Counted from the first letter of the stretch, positions 26,232 to 34,090 are shown. The stretch: DNA of 64,000 nucleotides from Pedobacter sp. BAL39 (GCF_000170795.1 NZ_ABCM01000022.1:42600-106599); one strand, 5' to 3'. Notes: a model not told the origin generated them from the sequence alone. Program-made: numbers and translations.

Positions 26232-26507
26232 ATGAACATTATTTGGGCAATTATATTTATAGCAGGCGGATTCTATTTGAGATTCCAGATAAACAAACGA
26301 CAGTTTAACCGACGAAACGTGGCCGGGGTTGAAGAATTTAAATCATACGGGAATGCGTATACCACTCAAATTATCGAAAAGGTGGGCAGATATGTTGGTG
26401 TTTTCCTTATAATCATTGGAATATTTATGGCAATTTCTTTTTTCCTTAGACCTTCAAGTGGGATTCATGATACTAACAATAAGGTTGAACAGCATAGAGT
26501 GCAGTAA
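26232..26507 (+). CDS. Small two-helix membrane protein of unknown function
   Basis: 91 aa with two hydrophobic segments (IIWAIIFIAGGFYL at the start and VGVFLIIIGIFMAISFFL near residue 55-75) separated by a basic, Asn/Arg-rich loop. No family recognised with confidence. It stands alone in a gene-poor part of unit 1, with a terminator 134 bp downstream. Confidence 0.55.
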   Translation: MNIIWAIIFIAGGFYLRFQINKRQFNRRNVAGVEEFKSYGNAYTTQIIEKVGRYVGVFLIIIGIFMAISFFLRPSSGIHDTNNKVEQHRVQ

Positions 26508-26640
26508 ATACAGTACTAGCAATATGTAAGATTTATATGATTCGCTTTGGAATTAAATTTTCCGTTGAAAGAAGTATATCACACTTCATACAATAATTTG
26601 CACATTCAAACGCTTAATATATGAGAGCGTTAATTTAGAT

Positions 26641-26679
26641 AAGGCCCGTTGATTTTTAATCAAGGGGCTTTTCTTTTTC
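26641..26679 (+). terminator. Intrinsic terminator
   Basis: AAGGCCCGTTGAT and ATCAAGGGGCTT form a long stem around TTTTTA, followed by TTCTTTTT. It probably ends the transcript of the small membrane protein gene. Confidence 0.7.
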
Positions 26680-26784
26680 TCCAATTAAAAATATAGTGAA
26701 GTTACTCTCCAAAAGGATCAATAAGTGGTAGTAAGTCAGACTCCGAAATAAAAGAGAGGTTTGGATAATTACATTAGCTGCCCT

Positions 26785-26950
26785 TTACGTTTTGCGAACC
26801 GGTACCCCAGTCGAGCTTTTCCTTGACTGTTTGTTGCCGAAATTGTAACTGTATTCAAGCGCCATGCTACGGGTATCACTATAATAATTATCCTTTATGC
26901 GTAGTGTGCCAAGCATATATTTAAACCGGTACTTATTGCTTCGAAATCAA
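26785..26950 (-). pseudogene. C-terminal remnant of an outer-membrane beta-barrel protein
   Basis: On the minus strand this stretch encodes KYRFKYMLGTLRIKDNYYSD and then MALEYSYNFGNKQ, followed by basic residues and a stop at 26785. A strand pattern ending in Y-x-F-G-N plus a charged tail is typical of the end of TonB-dependent or OMP_b-brl proteins in this phylum. Upstream the frame meets a stop (TGA) within about 20 codons, and no plug or barrel precedes it. It is a decayed fragment left in the island. Confidence 0.5.
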
Positions 26951-27154
26951 ACCTGCGCAGATAAGGTGATTACAAAAGGACCGGGCGTCTTTCGTAGGCG
27001 CACGGGAGATGTTAACTCATTTTAAATATTATTACAGAGGATCCCAATGCGATTTGATGCATGCATATGTAATTGCGTCTGGGTGTACCACATCTAGTAA
27101 ATAAAATAAATATTGATTAAAGCGCGCTCCGCATGTCCGCAACATCAAGTAATT

Positions 27155-27547
27155 CTAAATATTTCTCTCAATCAGGTCCCATAAATTACCATATAAATCT
27201 TTAAATACTGCAACTGTTCCATATGCTTCAACAATTGGCTCACGCACAAACGCAACGCCATTAGCTAACATTGTATTGTACGTTTCAACAAAGTTATCCG
27301 TATCAAGAAATAGAAAAACTCTTCCACCACTCTGATTACCTACACTTGAATCTTGCTGTTCATTGACTGCTTTGGCTAGAAGAAGACAGCATCCCGAGGA
27401 ACCAGGAGGCTGGACTAATACCCATCTTTTCAAATCTGAAAGGCGTGTATCTTCAATGACTTTAAATCTTAACTTATTAACGTAAAAGTCGATGGCTTCG
27501 TCGTAATCTTTAACTAAAAGTGCGATATGAATTATAGATTGTTTCAA
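27155..27547 (-). CDS. VOC-family (glyoxalase/bleomycin resistance fold) protein
   Basis: 130 aa. Two beta-alpha-beta halves are visible: IIHIALLVKDYDEAIDFYVN with a metal-type His in the first strand, and VFLFLDTDNFVETYNTM. A terminal DLYGNLWDLIE block carries the usual Glu. Members include glyoxalase I, dioxygenases and antibiotic-resistance proteins; the substrate cannot be read from sequence. Located next to the XRE gene at the right end of unit 1. Confidence 0.85.
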   Translation of the reverse strand: MKQSIIHIALLVKDYDEAIDFYVNKLRFKVIEDTRLSDLKRWVLVQPPGSSGCCLLLAKAVNEQQDSSVGNQSGGRVFLFLDTDNFVETYNTMLANGVAFVREPIVEAYGTVAVFKDLYGNLWDLIERNI

Positions 27548-27645
27548 CTGATTTTTCTGGTAAAGTACGGAATAATTTAAACCGATAGTAGTACAGGATC
27601 TAAATCATAAGCATTATCCGTTTAACCGTGAAATAATGATAATGG

Positions 27646-28065
27646 TCACAACATAATATTTAGCTTTTCCAGTATTGCTTTATGAGGTTGGTTTTCCTCT
27701 AATTCCCAGCTACAAACTGTAGCTCCGTCAACTCCAAGAATTTTCCCCAGTTGTTTTTGGCTAAGCCCACGAATGTGCCTATGTGCTTTTAGTTTTCCTG
27801 AAAGAGTGGTCAAATCAACCTCAAATGGCATATAACCCAAAAATTTTATAATATGCGGAAAAAATTGAATTTGAGGAATACTCCTGTTTTTTTCCCAATT
27901 TGTGATGCAATCTTCAGTAACACCGCAAATGCTTGCCACTTCTTTTTGAAGTAGCTTTAGTTCCATTCTTCTCTTTCTTATATGATCACCTATAGATGCT
28001 GGATTTTCAGGATAGGAAATAGGCATTGGTTTTCCGGTTTGGCTTTCAAAACGCAAACAAGGCAA
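27646..28065 (-). CDS. Tandem-HTH (XRE-like) DNA-binding protein at right end of unit 1
   Basis: 139 aa starting MPCLRFESQTGKPMPISYPE from a TTG codon. Two helix-turn-helix segments are seen: GDHIRKRRMELKLLQKEVAS, then GVTEDCITNWEKNRSIPQ (residues about 26-62), and KLKAHRHIRGLSQKQLGKIL with GVDGATVCSWELEENQP (about 88-126). The start codon lies inside the 16-bp terminal repeat and only 7 bp from the unit's edge, so the promoter must lie in the neighbouring DNA: unit 2's left end here, or the unit's own left end in a circular form. I infer a role in element biology because all three units have it at the same place. Confidence 0.88.
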   Translation of the reverse strand: MPCLRFESQTGKPMPISYPENPASIGDHIRKRRMELKLLQKEVASICGVTEDCITNWEKNRSIPQIQFFPHIIKFLGYMPFEVDLTTLSGKLKAHRHIRGLSQKQLGKILGVDGATVCSWELEENQPHKAILEKLNIML

Positions 28066-28108
28066 CGCAGGAATGTCGAAGTGGCTACCTTACGTTGCCT
28101 TGTTTGCG
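28052..28108. repeat. Unit 1/unit 2 junction: perfect 16-bp inverted repeat with 25-bp spacer
   Basis: CGCAAACAAGGCAACG (28052-28067) and its exact complement CGTTGCCTTGTTTGCG (28093-28108) flank CAGGAATGT|CGAAGTGG CTACCTTA. This is what a joined right end plus left end would look like, with ATGT between them as at the comM junction. It may be a recombination site or a regulator-binding site. Confidence 0.85.
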
Positions 28109-28334
28109 AATGGTTTCTTTAATTGTGGTTATTCTGAGACAACAATTAACAGGCGTTGTTCTGTAACGCAAATTATTATAAACTCATCATCAAAAACTAA
28201 AATTTTGATTTGAATAATGGAATGAGCTTATGGTATTCAACTAAAAGAAAAAGGATATGCGAGAGTTAATGGGGATGGGTCTAATTTGTAAAGCGTACTG
28301 GTATTTGATCCAGTTTAATTATTGAGAAACGAGG
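28077..28334. repeat. Left-end repeat, copy of unit 2
   Basis: Full-length homologue of 11271-11527, ending at the same TTATTGAGAAACGAGG. It starts directly after ATGT. Differences are scattered single bases and a 1-bp length difference near the terminal repeat. On the minus strand it lies upstream of the unit 1 XRE gene and could serve as its promoter region. Confidence 0.85.
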
Positions 28335-28376
28335 ATTTGATGATGGATTTTGACTAGTTAAGAATTATAACCAAAA

Positions 28377-28418
28377 TAAATTTGTATCATACAATACTTA
28401 ATCGTAATATTGCAATAT
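28377..28418 (+). promoter_or_regulatory. arsR promoter and ArsR operator
   Basis: TAAATTTG (28377-28384) fits the -7 consensus. The perfect palindrome ATATTGCAATAT (28407-28418) follows and ends 3 bp before the arsR ATG. A variant, ATCGTTAAATTGCAATATTA (28771-28790), precedes the next gene. Their shared ATCGTnAnATTGCAATAT core suggests autoregulation by ArsR at two sites. Confidence 0.6.
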
Positions 28419-28421
28419 ATT

Positions 28422-28751
28422 ATGGGACTTACAAGAACAGAGATATTCAGCATCGAACAAAATCAATTGGCAACGTTATTAAAAGCGCTGGCTCATCCTG
28501 CCCGCATCGCAATCTTGCAAAGGATTCTTGCATCTAATACTTGCATTTGTGGCGATCTGGTAGATGAACTTGGTCTTGCTCAGGCGACAATTTCCCAGCA
28601 TCTAAAAGAACTTAAAAATGCAGAAATCATCCAGGGTACAATTGAAGGTGTGAGTGTTTGTTACTGTATCAATCCGGTAACATGGAAATTAATAGAAAAT
28701 CAAATGGGTGCATTTTTAGGCGCTTACAAACAAGAGGCTAACTGCTGTTAG
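28422..28751 (+). CDS. arsR: ArsR-family arsenic-responsive repressor
   Basis: 109 aa from MGLTRTEIFS; a start four codons earlier would overlap the operator. The winged HTH is LVDELGLAQATISQHLKELK (about residues 55-75). Cysteines that could bind As(III) are ASNTCICGDL just before the recognition helix and the C-terminal NCC. First gene of the plus-strand arsenic operon; operator palindromes lie before it and after it. Confidence 0.9.
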   Translation: MGLTRTEIFSIEQNQLATLLKALAHPARIAILQRILASNTCICGDLVDELGLAQATISQHLKELKNAEIIQGTIEGVSVCYCINPVTWKLIENQMGAFLGAYKQEANCC

Positions 28752-28802
28752 CTTTTTTTTGATTAAATCAATCGTTAAATTGCAATATTAAATTATATCA
28801 TT

Positions 28803-29273
28803 ATGAAACTATCAGAAATTAAAGAAATCCTGGCTAAAAGAGAAAGTGTTAATTTCCAATTAGAGAATGGTCAAGTTGTGCCTGAGCACTTTCATGTTAC
28901 AGAAGTGGGTGTGATCACAAAAGATTTTATAGACTGCGGAGGCACTGTACGCCATGAAAAAGTAGCAAATTTTCAGCTTTGGGATGCAAATGATTTTGAG
29001 CACCGTTTAAAAGCAGGAAAATTATTGAACATCATTTCCTTATCAGAGCAGGTTATCGGCATGGAAGACCTTGATATAGAAGTAGAATACCAATCTGAAA
29101 CCATTGGAAAGTATGACCTGGCTTTTGATGGGGATAACTTTATTTTAACCTCTAAAACGACTGCTTGCCTGGCAATGGACAAATGCGGCATTCCGGAAAA
29201 GAAAGAAAAACTTGAAATGGTAAACCTAACGGGTGCTGCAAATGCATGTACTCCAGGTGGTGGCTGTTGCTAA
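28803..29273 (+). CDS. DUF6428 family protein
   Basis: 156 aa, no signal peptide. The N-terminal two thirds have the DUF6428 pattern (FQLENGQVVPEHFHVTEVGV, DCGGTVRHEKVANFQLW). The C terminus ends with GGGCC and contains several more cysteines (CLAMDKCGI), so metal or arsenite binding is plausible. The family is often found in ars operons of Bacteroidota, but its function is not known. A second ArsR-like site precedes it. Confidence 0.75.
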   Translation: MKLSEIKEILAKRESVNFQLENGQVVPEHFHVTEVGVITKDFIDCGGTVRHEKVANFQLWDANDFEHRLKAGKLLNIISLSEQVIGMEDLDIEVEYQSETIGKYDLAFDGDNFILTSKTTACLAMDKCGIPEKKEKLEMVNLTGAANACTPGGGCC

Positions 29274-29278
29274 AATAA

Positions 29279-29770
29279 ATGAACATGGGGATTAGAATTT
29301 TAGTTCCTTCAGATTGGGAGCAGGTTAAATTAATTTATGAAAAGGGCATTGCAACGGGCAATGCCACTTTTCAAACTACTGCCCCATCTTTTGAGGAATG
29401 GGACAATTCACATTTAATAAACTGTCGCTTTGTTGATGACCAGGATGGCACTGTTCGTGGATGGGCAGCTTTAACCCCTGTTTCTTCCAGATGTGTTTAT
29501 GCCGGAGTTGCAGAAGTCAGTGTTTATGTTGATCCGGCATTCAGTGGAAAAGGCATAGGATCTGATCTGCTTAATCTTTTGGTCAGACAAAGTGAACAAG
29601 AAGGGATCTGGACTTTGCAGGCCGGAATATTTCCGGAAAATGCGGCAAGCTTAAAAATCCATGAAAAAGCTGGTTTTCGAATCCTTGGCGTCAGGGAAAA
29701 GATTGGAAAGCAACTTGGCCTCTGGCGAGATACTGTGTTATTAGAAAGAAGAAGTCAAACTATAATTTAA
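29279..29770 (+). CDS. GNAT N-acetyltransferase, ArsN/phosphinothricin-acetyltransferase-like
   Basis: 163 aa. GNAT motif A is FSGKGIGSDLLNLLV near residue 100; N-terminal IRILVPSDWEQVKLIYEKGI, FQTTAPSFEEW and a terminal EKIGKQLGLWRDTVLLERRS are typical of the PAT/ArsN branch. ArsN-type enzymes acetylate organoarsenicals such as arsinothricin. Position between the DUF6428 gene and arsC supports that role, though the substrate is not proven. Confidence 0.82.
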   Translation: MNMGIRILVPSDWEQVKLIYEKGIATGNATFQTTAPSFEEWDNSHLINCRFVDDQDGTVRGWAALTPVSSRCVYAGVAEVSVYVDPAFSGKGIGSDLLNLLVRQSEQEGIWTLQAGIFPENAASLKIHEKAGFRILGVREKIGKQLGLWRDTVLLERRSQTII

Positions 29771-29775
29771 AAAAA

Positions 29776-30201
29776 TTGAAAAACATATTAGTCCTATGTA
29801 CTGGTAATAGCTGCAGAAGCCAGCTTGCTGAAGGTTACCTGCGTAATTATGCAGAAGGTAAAGCCAATATTTATAGTGCAGGAATAGAAACCCATGGCGT
29901 AAACCCAAAAGCGGTGCAGGTGATGGCAGAAGACCACATTGACATTTCAGCTCATACCTCCAACCATGTAGATGAATACCTGTCTATTTCTTTTGATGCA
30001 GTGATTACAGTATGCGATAAAGCAAATGAGGCCTGTCCTTATTTTCCTGGCAAGGTGGAGCGCTTTCATCAGAACTTTCCGGATCCTGCAAAAGCGACTG
30101 GAACAGCCGAAGAAGTCATGGAAGAATTCCGAAGGGTAAGAGATCTGATTAAAGTTTACTCTGCTGATTTTGTGAGCAAACATATAAACCAAAAAATATA
30201 A
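29776..30201 (+). CDS. arsC: Arsenate reductase, low-molecular-weight phosphatase (thioredoxin-coupled) type
   Basis: 141 aa from a TTG start. The P-loop LCTGNSCRSQLAEG (CX5R, catalytic Cys near residue 8) and the second and third redox Cys in VCDKANEACP (about residues 80-88) define the S. aureus-type ArsC that reduces arsenate to arsenite with thioredoxin. HQNFPDPAKATG is the family's DP block. The stop overlaps the acr3 start by one base. Confidence 0.92.
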   Translation: MKNILVLCTGNSCRSQLAEGYLRNYAEGKANIYSAGIETHGVNPKAVQVMAEDHIDISAHTSNHVDEYLSISFDAVITVCDKANEACPYFPGKVERFHQNFPDPAKATGTAEEVMEEFRRVRDLIKVYSADFVSKHINQKI

Positions 30202-31286
30202 TGAGTGCAAATAACTTTGCCCCTGTGGCCGAACGAAAAAAATTAGGTTTCCTTGACCGGTACCTGACCTTATGGATTTTTATTGCCATGGCCCTTGGTG
30301 TTAGTATTGGTTATTTCGTGCCTTCATCATCCGGCTTTATCAATTCCTTTTCCAGCGGTACCACAAATATTCCTTTAGCCATTGGACTGATCCTGATGAT
30401 GTATCCTCCGCTTGCAAAGGTGAGTTATGAAAAAATGGGTAAAGTGTTCAAAGACACAAAAGTATTGAGCGTTTCGCTGATACTGAACTGGGTAGTTGGC
30501 CCATTGTTAATGTTCTTTTTGGCTATCATTTTTTTAAGAGATTATCCGGAATATATGGTGGGGTTGATTTTGATTGGGCTGGCCAGGTGTATTGCTATGG
30601 TGGTGGTCTGGAATGAACTTGCCGAAGGAAACCGGGAATATGCAGCGGGGCTGATTGCGTTGAACAGCATTTTCCAGGTCTTGTTTTACAGTGTATTTGC
30701 CTATATTTTTATTACAGTATTGCCTCCCTATTTTGGGCTAAAAGGGTTGGAAGTCAATATTACCATTGGCGAAATCGCTAAAAGTGTTGCAATTTATTTA
30801 GGGCTGCCTTTTGCGCTTGGAATTATTTCAAGATATGCGCTGATCAGTCTTAAGGGAAAAGAATGGTTTGACAATGTCTTTGTGCCCATGATCTCTCCCA
30901 TTACCCTGATTGCTTTACTCTTCACTATCGTGATCATGTTCAGTTTAAAAGGAGAGTTAATTGTACAAATTCCTATGGATGTGGTAAGAATTGCTATTCC
31001 ACTGGTCATTTATTTTTCCATCATGTTCGTCATGAGTTTTTTTGCAGGACGTTATTTTGGCGCAGATTATTCCAAGAGTGCTTCTATCGCCTTTACTGCA
31101 ACTGGAAACAATTTTGAATTGGCCATTGCAGTAGCCATTGGCGTATTTGGAATTAATTCAGGTCAGGCCTTTGCCGGAGTTATCGGCCCTTTGGTTGAAG
31201 TTCCTGCATTAATTGCCCTGGTAAACCTTGCTTTTTACTTCAGAAAAAAATACTATCCTTCAGAAACCTTAAACACGATACAATAA
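30201..31286 (+). CDS. acr3: Arsenite efflux permease Acr3
   Basis: 361 aa with about ten membrane helices. Family landmarks are LTLWIFIAMALGVSIGYFVP, the essential Cys in GLARCIAMVVVWNELAEG (TM4) and FTATGNNFELAIAVAIGVFG. Acr3 exports arsenite from the cytoplasm. Start and stop overlap neighbours by one base on both sides, which indicates tight coupling of arsC-acr3-phosphoesterase. Confidence 0.95.
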   Translation: MSANNFAPVAERKKLGFLDRYLTLWIFIAMALGVSIGYFVPSSSGFINSFSSGTTNIPLAIGLILMMYPPLAKVSYEKMGKVFKDTKVLSVSLILNWVVGPLLMFFLAIIFLRDYPEYMVGLILIGLARCIAMVVVWNELAEGNREYAAGLIALNSIFQVLFYSVFAYIFITVLPPYFGLKGLEVNITIGEIAKSVAIYLGLPFALGIISRYALISLKGKEWFDNVFVPMISPITLIALLFTIVIMFSLKGELIVQIPMDVVRIAIPLVIYFSIMFVMSFFAGRYFGADYSKSASIAFTATGNNFELAIAVAIGVFGINSGQAFAGVIGPLVEVPALIALVNLAFYFRKKYYPSETLNTIQ

Positions 31287-32056
31287 TGAGAATTGCACTT
31301 TTTTCCGATATCCATGCAAATCTTCCTGCCCTGGAAGGCTTTTTTAAAGACGTTGAAACCAGAAACACTGATGCCATTTATTGCCTTGGAGATTTAGTAG
31401 GATATAACATTTGGCCAAATGAAGTAATTGATGAAATTCGCAAACGAGGTATACCAACTATCGCTGGAAATTATGACTGGGGCATCGGCCGATCAAGTGA
31501 TGATTGCGGTTGTGCCTATAAAACCGACGAAGAAAAAGCACTAGGTAAGGTGTCTATCTCCTACACCAATGAAGTGGTAAAAGATGAGCAGCGTGCTTAT
31601 TTAAGAACTCTTCCTGCTCACATTAGACTGGAATACCAGTTGAACCACGATAAACGCAATATCCTTCTCGTTCATGGTAGCCCCCGTAAGGTGAATGAAT
31701 ACCTTTTTGAAGACCGTGATGAAAAAAGCATGCTCCGTATCATGGAACAAGCAGATGCAGATATTATGTGTTTTGGCCATACCCATAAGCCTTATCACCG
31801 GATTTTAAATTCAGGTAAAGACGGCAACGATCATTTTCGCCATGCCATCAATATTGGCTCAGTAGGTAAACCAAAAGACAGCGACCCAAGGGGTGGTTAT
31901 GGTATTTTAACCATCAACCCTAATAGTACAGTAACCGACAAAGAAAGCATTAAAGTGGAGTTTATTCGCTTTGAGTATGATATAGAAAAGGCAGCTAAAG
32001 CGGTAGAGGATAGTCCACTTCCGAATGAATACGCTGATATGTTAAGAGTAGGATAG
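31286..32056 (+). CDS. Calcineurin-like metallophosphoesterase, first of a pair
   Basis: 256 aa of the YfcE/MJ0936-type family. Metal-binding motifs are FSDIHANLPAL, CLGDLVGYN, AGNYDWGI (Tyr in place of the His of GNHD), LVHGSPRK and GHTHKPYH. Compared with the next gene it has a Cys-rich insertion, SSDDCGCAYKTDEEK (residues about 72-86). The start overlaps acr3. Substrate unknown; repeated presence in ars operons suggests a link to arsenic-modified metabolites or phosphate balance (inference). Confidence 0.85.
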   Translation: MRIALFSDIHANLPALEGFFKDVETRNTDAIYCLGDLVGYNIWPNEVIDEIRKRGIPTIAGNYDWGIGRSSDDCGCAYKTDEEKALGKVSISYTNEVVKDEQRAYLRTLPAHIRLEYQLNHDKRNILLVHGSPRKVNEYLFEDRDEKSMLRIMEQADADIMCFGHTHKPYHRILNSGKDGNDHFRHAINIGSVGKPKDSDPRGGYGILTINPNSTVTDKESIKVEFIRFEYDIEKAAKAVEDSPLPNEYADMLRVG

Positions 32057-32059
32057 AAT

Positions 32060-32797
32060 ATGAAAATTGCACTTTTTTCAGATATACACGCCAACCTTCC
32101 AGCCTTTAGTGCCATGCTGGAAGACATGGACGAGCAGGCCCCTGATGCTGTATATTGCCTTGGCGACCTAGTGGGTTACAATGTATGGCCAAATGAAGTC
32201 ATTGCTGAAATTCGTCGGCGGGGCGTTGTTACCCTTGCAGGAAACCACGACTTAAAAGTAGAAAACCTGATCAGTACTCCTGAAAACTTAATTGAGCCTG
32301 GTAAAAAGTATGCTTACCACTTAGTTGAACATCATCACCGGGAATATTTATTGGCACTTCCAGCACACATCAAACTGGAATTTAAACATGGACATGAAAA
32401 ACTAAACATCGTAATGGCCCATGGCAGTACCCGGAGCGTAGATGAATATACTTTGTTTGACACCGAAGAAAAACAGGTGCTAGAAATGATGGAAGAAGCA
32501 AATGCAGACCTTTTATTTGTCGGCCATTCCCATAAGCCCTATCATCGGATCCTGGAAAGCAATGCCGGTGTTTTTAAACATGTGATCAACTTAGGATCGG
32601 TTGGGAAACCAAAGGATGGGGATGCACGGGCTTGTTATGTCATGCTGACCTTAGATAAAAGTAGTTCGGTTTTAGATCCGGAAAGTGTTAAAGTAGAATT
32701 TAGAAGAGTTGCTTATGATCTTGACATTGCCGCTCGGGGAATACTAGAAAGTCCCTTACCAGATGAATTTGCGCAAGGATTATTTGAAGCTAAGTAA
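32060..32797 (+). CDS. Calcineurin-like metallophosphoesterase, second of a pair
   Basis: 245 aa, a clear paralogue of the preceding gene (FSDIHANLPAF, CLGDLVGYNVWPNEVI), 3 bp downstream. It keeps the normal GNHD motif (AGNHDLKV), VMAHGSTRS and GHSHKPYH, and lacks the Cys-rich insertion. Likely arose by tandem duplication and then diverged. Last gene of the ars operon; no clear terminator follows. Confidence 0.85.
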   Translation: MKIALFSDIHANLPAFSAMLEDMDEQAPDAVYCLGDLVGYNVWPNEVIAEIRRRGVVTLAGNHDLKVENLISTPENLIEPGKKYAYHLVEHHHREYLLALPAHIKLEFKHGHEKLNIVMAHGSTRSVDEYTLFDTEEKQVLEMMEEANADLLFVGHSHKPYHRILESNAGVFKHVINLGSVGKPKDGDARACYVMLTLDKSSSVLDPESVKVEFRRVAYDLDIAARGILESPLPDEFAQGLFEAK

Positions 32798-33033
32798 CGA
32801 GTAACATCACTACGCTACTTATCATAAAAAGGTGGAATAATGGAGTGTATAAGTTTGGACAAGCCAGATTTGACGCACACACTGAATTTCTCTTTTTGCC
32901 GTCAAGCTTTTATTCAGGTAGATCGTAAGGACCTTTTTTTAAAAGAGGAAATAATGATAATCTAGTAACATAAATATTATGCTCTATTTCTCGATTTATA
33001 GTCGCTTTTTATTTTATTTGTTCTCAAATCAAT

Positions 33034-33390
33034 ATGTCTTAAAATATTCTGTTAATCGATAAAGATCCGGCGATTATTGATGTGATCTCAATAATGCTAA
33101 AAGAAGAAGGCTATAATGTTTTGATATCTCAAAAACCATTTAGACTTGAGGAGGTAAAGGAACATACGCCAGCGCTTATTTTATTACATCATGGATTAAG
33201 TAATGATGGATCAATTATCTGCCAATCAATAAAAAATTGTCCTGAAACAAAGGACATTCCAATTATTATGAGTTCCACTCGGCCAGACCTACCAATTTTA
33301 GCTGAAATAAATTTTGCTAATGCATATATTCAAAAACCATTTAACATAGATGAATTTTTGGATTTAATCAAACTATCACTAAACTCCTAA
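33034..33390 (+). pseudogene. Degenerate response-regulator receiver domain with early stop
   Basis: The natural frame begins ATG TCT TAA at 33034 and continues NILLIDKDPAIIDVISIML, so codon 3 is a stop where relatives usually have Lys. Translation could restart at GTG 33082 but would lose the acidic pocket strand. The phospho-acceptor position is changed as well: LILLHHGLSNDG has His where receivers have Asp. The YIQKPF Lys is kept. About 117 codons, stand-alone, with no kinase nearby. Confidence 0.65.
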
Positions 33391-33595
33391 ACTTATATAC
33401 ATCCCTTAACCTTAGGGAAATAGGTTGTTTGGTAATAATCTTGTCTAAAAAGCCAGCTAAATAAAATGACTCCCTGTATATCTGGTAACGGGCAAGTAAC
33501 TGTCCACCACAAATGAGAAAGGCAAAGTTCTTACCCTAAACTTTTCCCTGCTCACGGTCTGCAATTTTTTCCCCAATTGAACTCTACAGGGTAAC

Positions 33596-34090
33596 TTATT
33601 TTTCTAACTCTTTTAATTTGGCTTTCATTTGTACGATTTCCTCCTCCTGTGATTTAATAATCTGCTCCGACAGTTTCTTTAGTTCGGGGTCTTTGATATT
33701 AGCATTCTTGCTGGTCATAATTGCAGAAGAGTGATGGGGTATCATTCCCTTCATATATTGAATATCGCCTACAAATATTTGTTGTCTTAAAAAGGTCAGG
33801 GCAGTAATAAATACAATAATGGCCGATGCTAAAATAGCCTTGTTTAATCTTTTATTTGGGTACATCTTACCCATCATAGGCAGCATCACCAAAGCCATGG
33901 ACGATATCATGAGAATAGACATATAAGTCCTTGTAACACTTAGATAAATATGGTTTGCCTGGTCAACGTTTAAGAACATTATGCCATACATCAGGATAAA
34001 AGAAATGGAAAGCATCAGAAGAAATTTCTTATATGGATTATCACCTTGGTTCATTTTTTCATGTTCATTGTTTTGATTTTCGTTTTTCAT
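33596..34090 (-). CDS. Membrane-anchored DUF305 protein
   Basis: 164 aa with three membrane helices (FLLMLSISFILMYGIMFL, SILMISSMALVMLPMMG, AILASAIIVFITALTFL) and a C-terminal single DUF305 segment, YMKGMIPHHSSAIMTSKNA, ending in a coiled-coil-like helix. It differs from the soluble double-DUF305 protein of unit 1. Next to copper genes, so copper handling is likely. Confidence 0.8.
   Translation of the reverse strand: MKNENQNNEHEKMNQGDNPYKKFLLMLSISFILMYGIMFLNVDQANHIYLSVTRTYMSILMISSMALVMLPMMGKMYPNKRLNKAILASAIIVFITALTFLRQQIFVGDIQYMKGMIPHHSSAIMTSKNANIKDPELKKLSEQIIKSQEEEIVQMKAKLKELEK

Larger units (their letters stand above)
11271..28072. mobile_element. Unit 1: copper-storage, fluoride and sulfur cargo
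   Basis: Starts CGAAGTGGCTACCTTA directly after the target ATGT and ends ...AACGCAGGA just before another ATGT (28073-28076) that abuts unit 2. It contains the left-end repeat, a Csp gene, the riboswitch-enolase-CLC operon, the LysR-to-SoxC sulfur cluster, a small membrane protein, an outer-membrane protein remnant, a VOC protein and the XRE gene at its right edge. No mobility gene recognised. Confidence 0.75.

Noticed and set aside
28052..28108. Integron attC site
   Set aside because: The inverted arms recall attC hairpins, but the RYYYAAC/GTTRRRY core sites are not present in the right places, units are far larger than gene cassettes, and no IntI-like gene is in the window.
33470..33580. 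Minus-strand stretch that could be a remnant of a gene
   Set aside because: About 30 codons open with no recognisable motif; cannot be told from chance.
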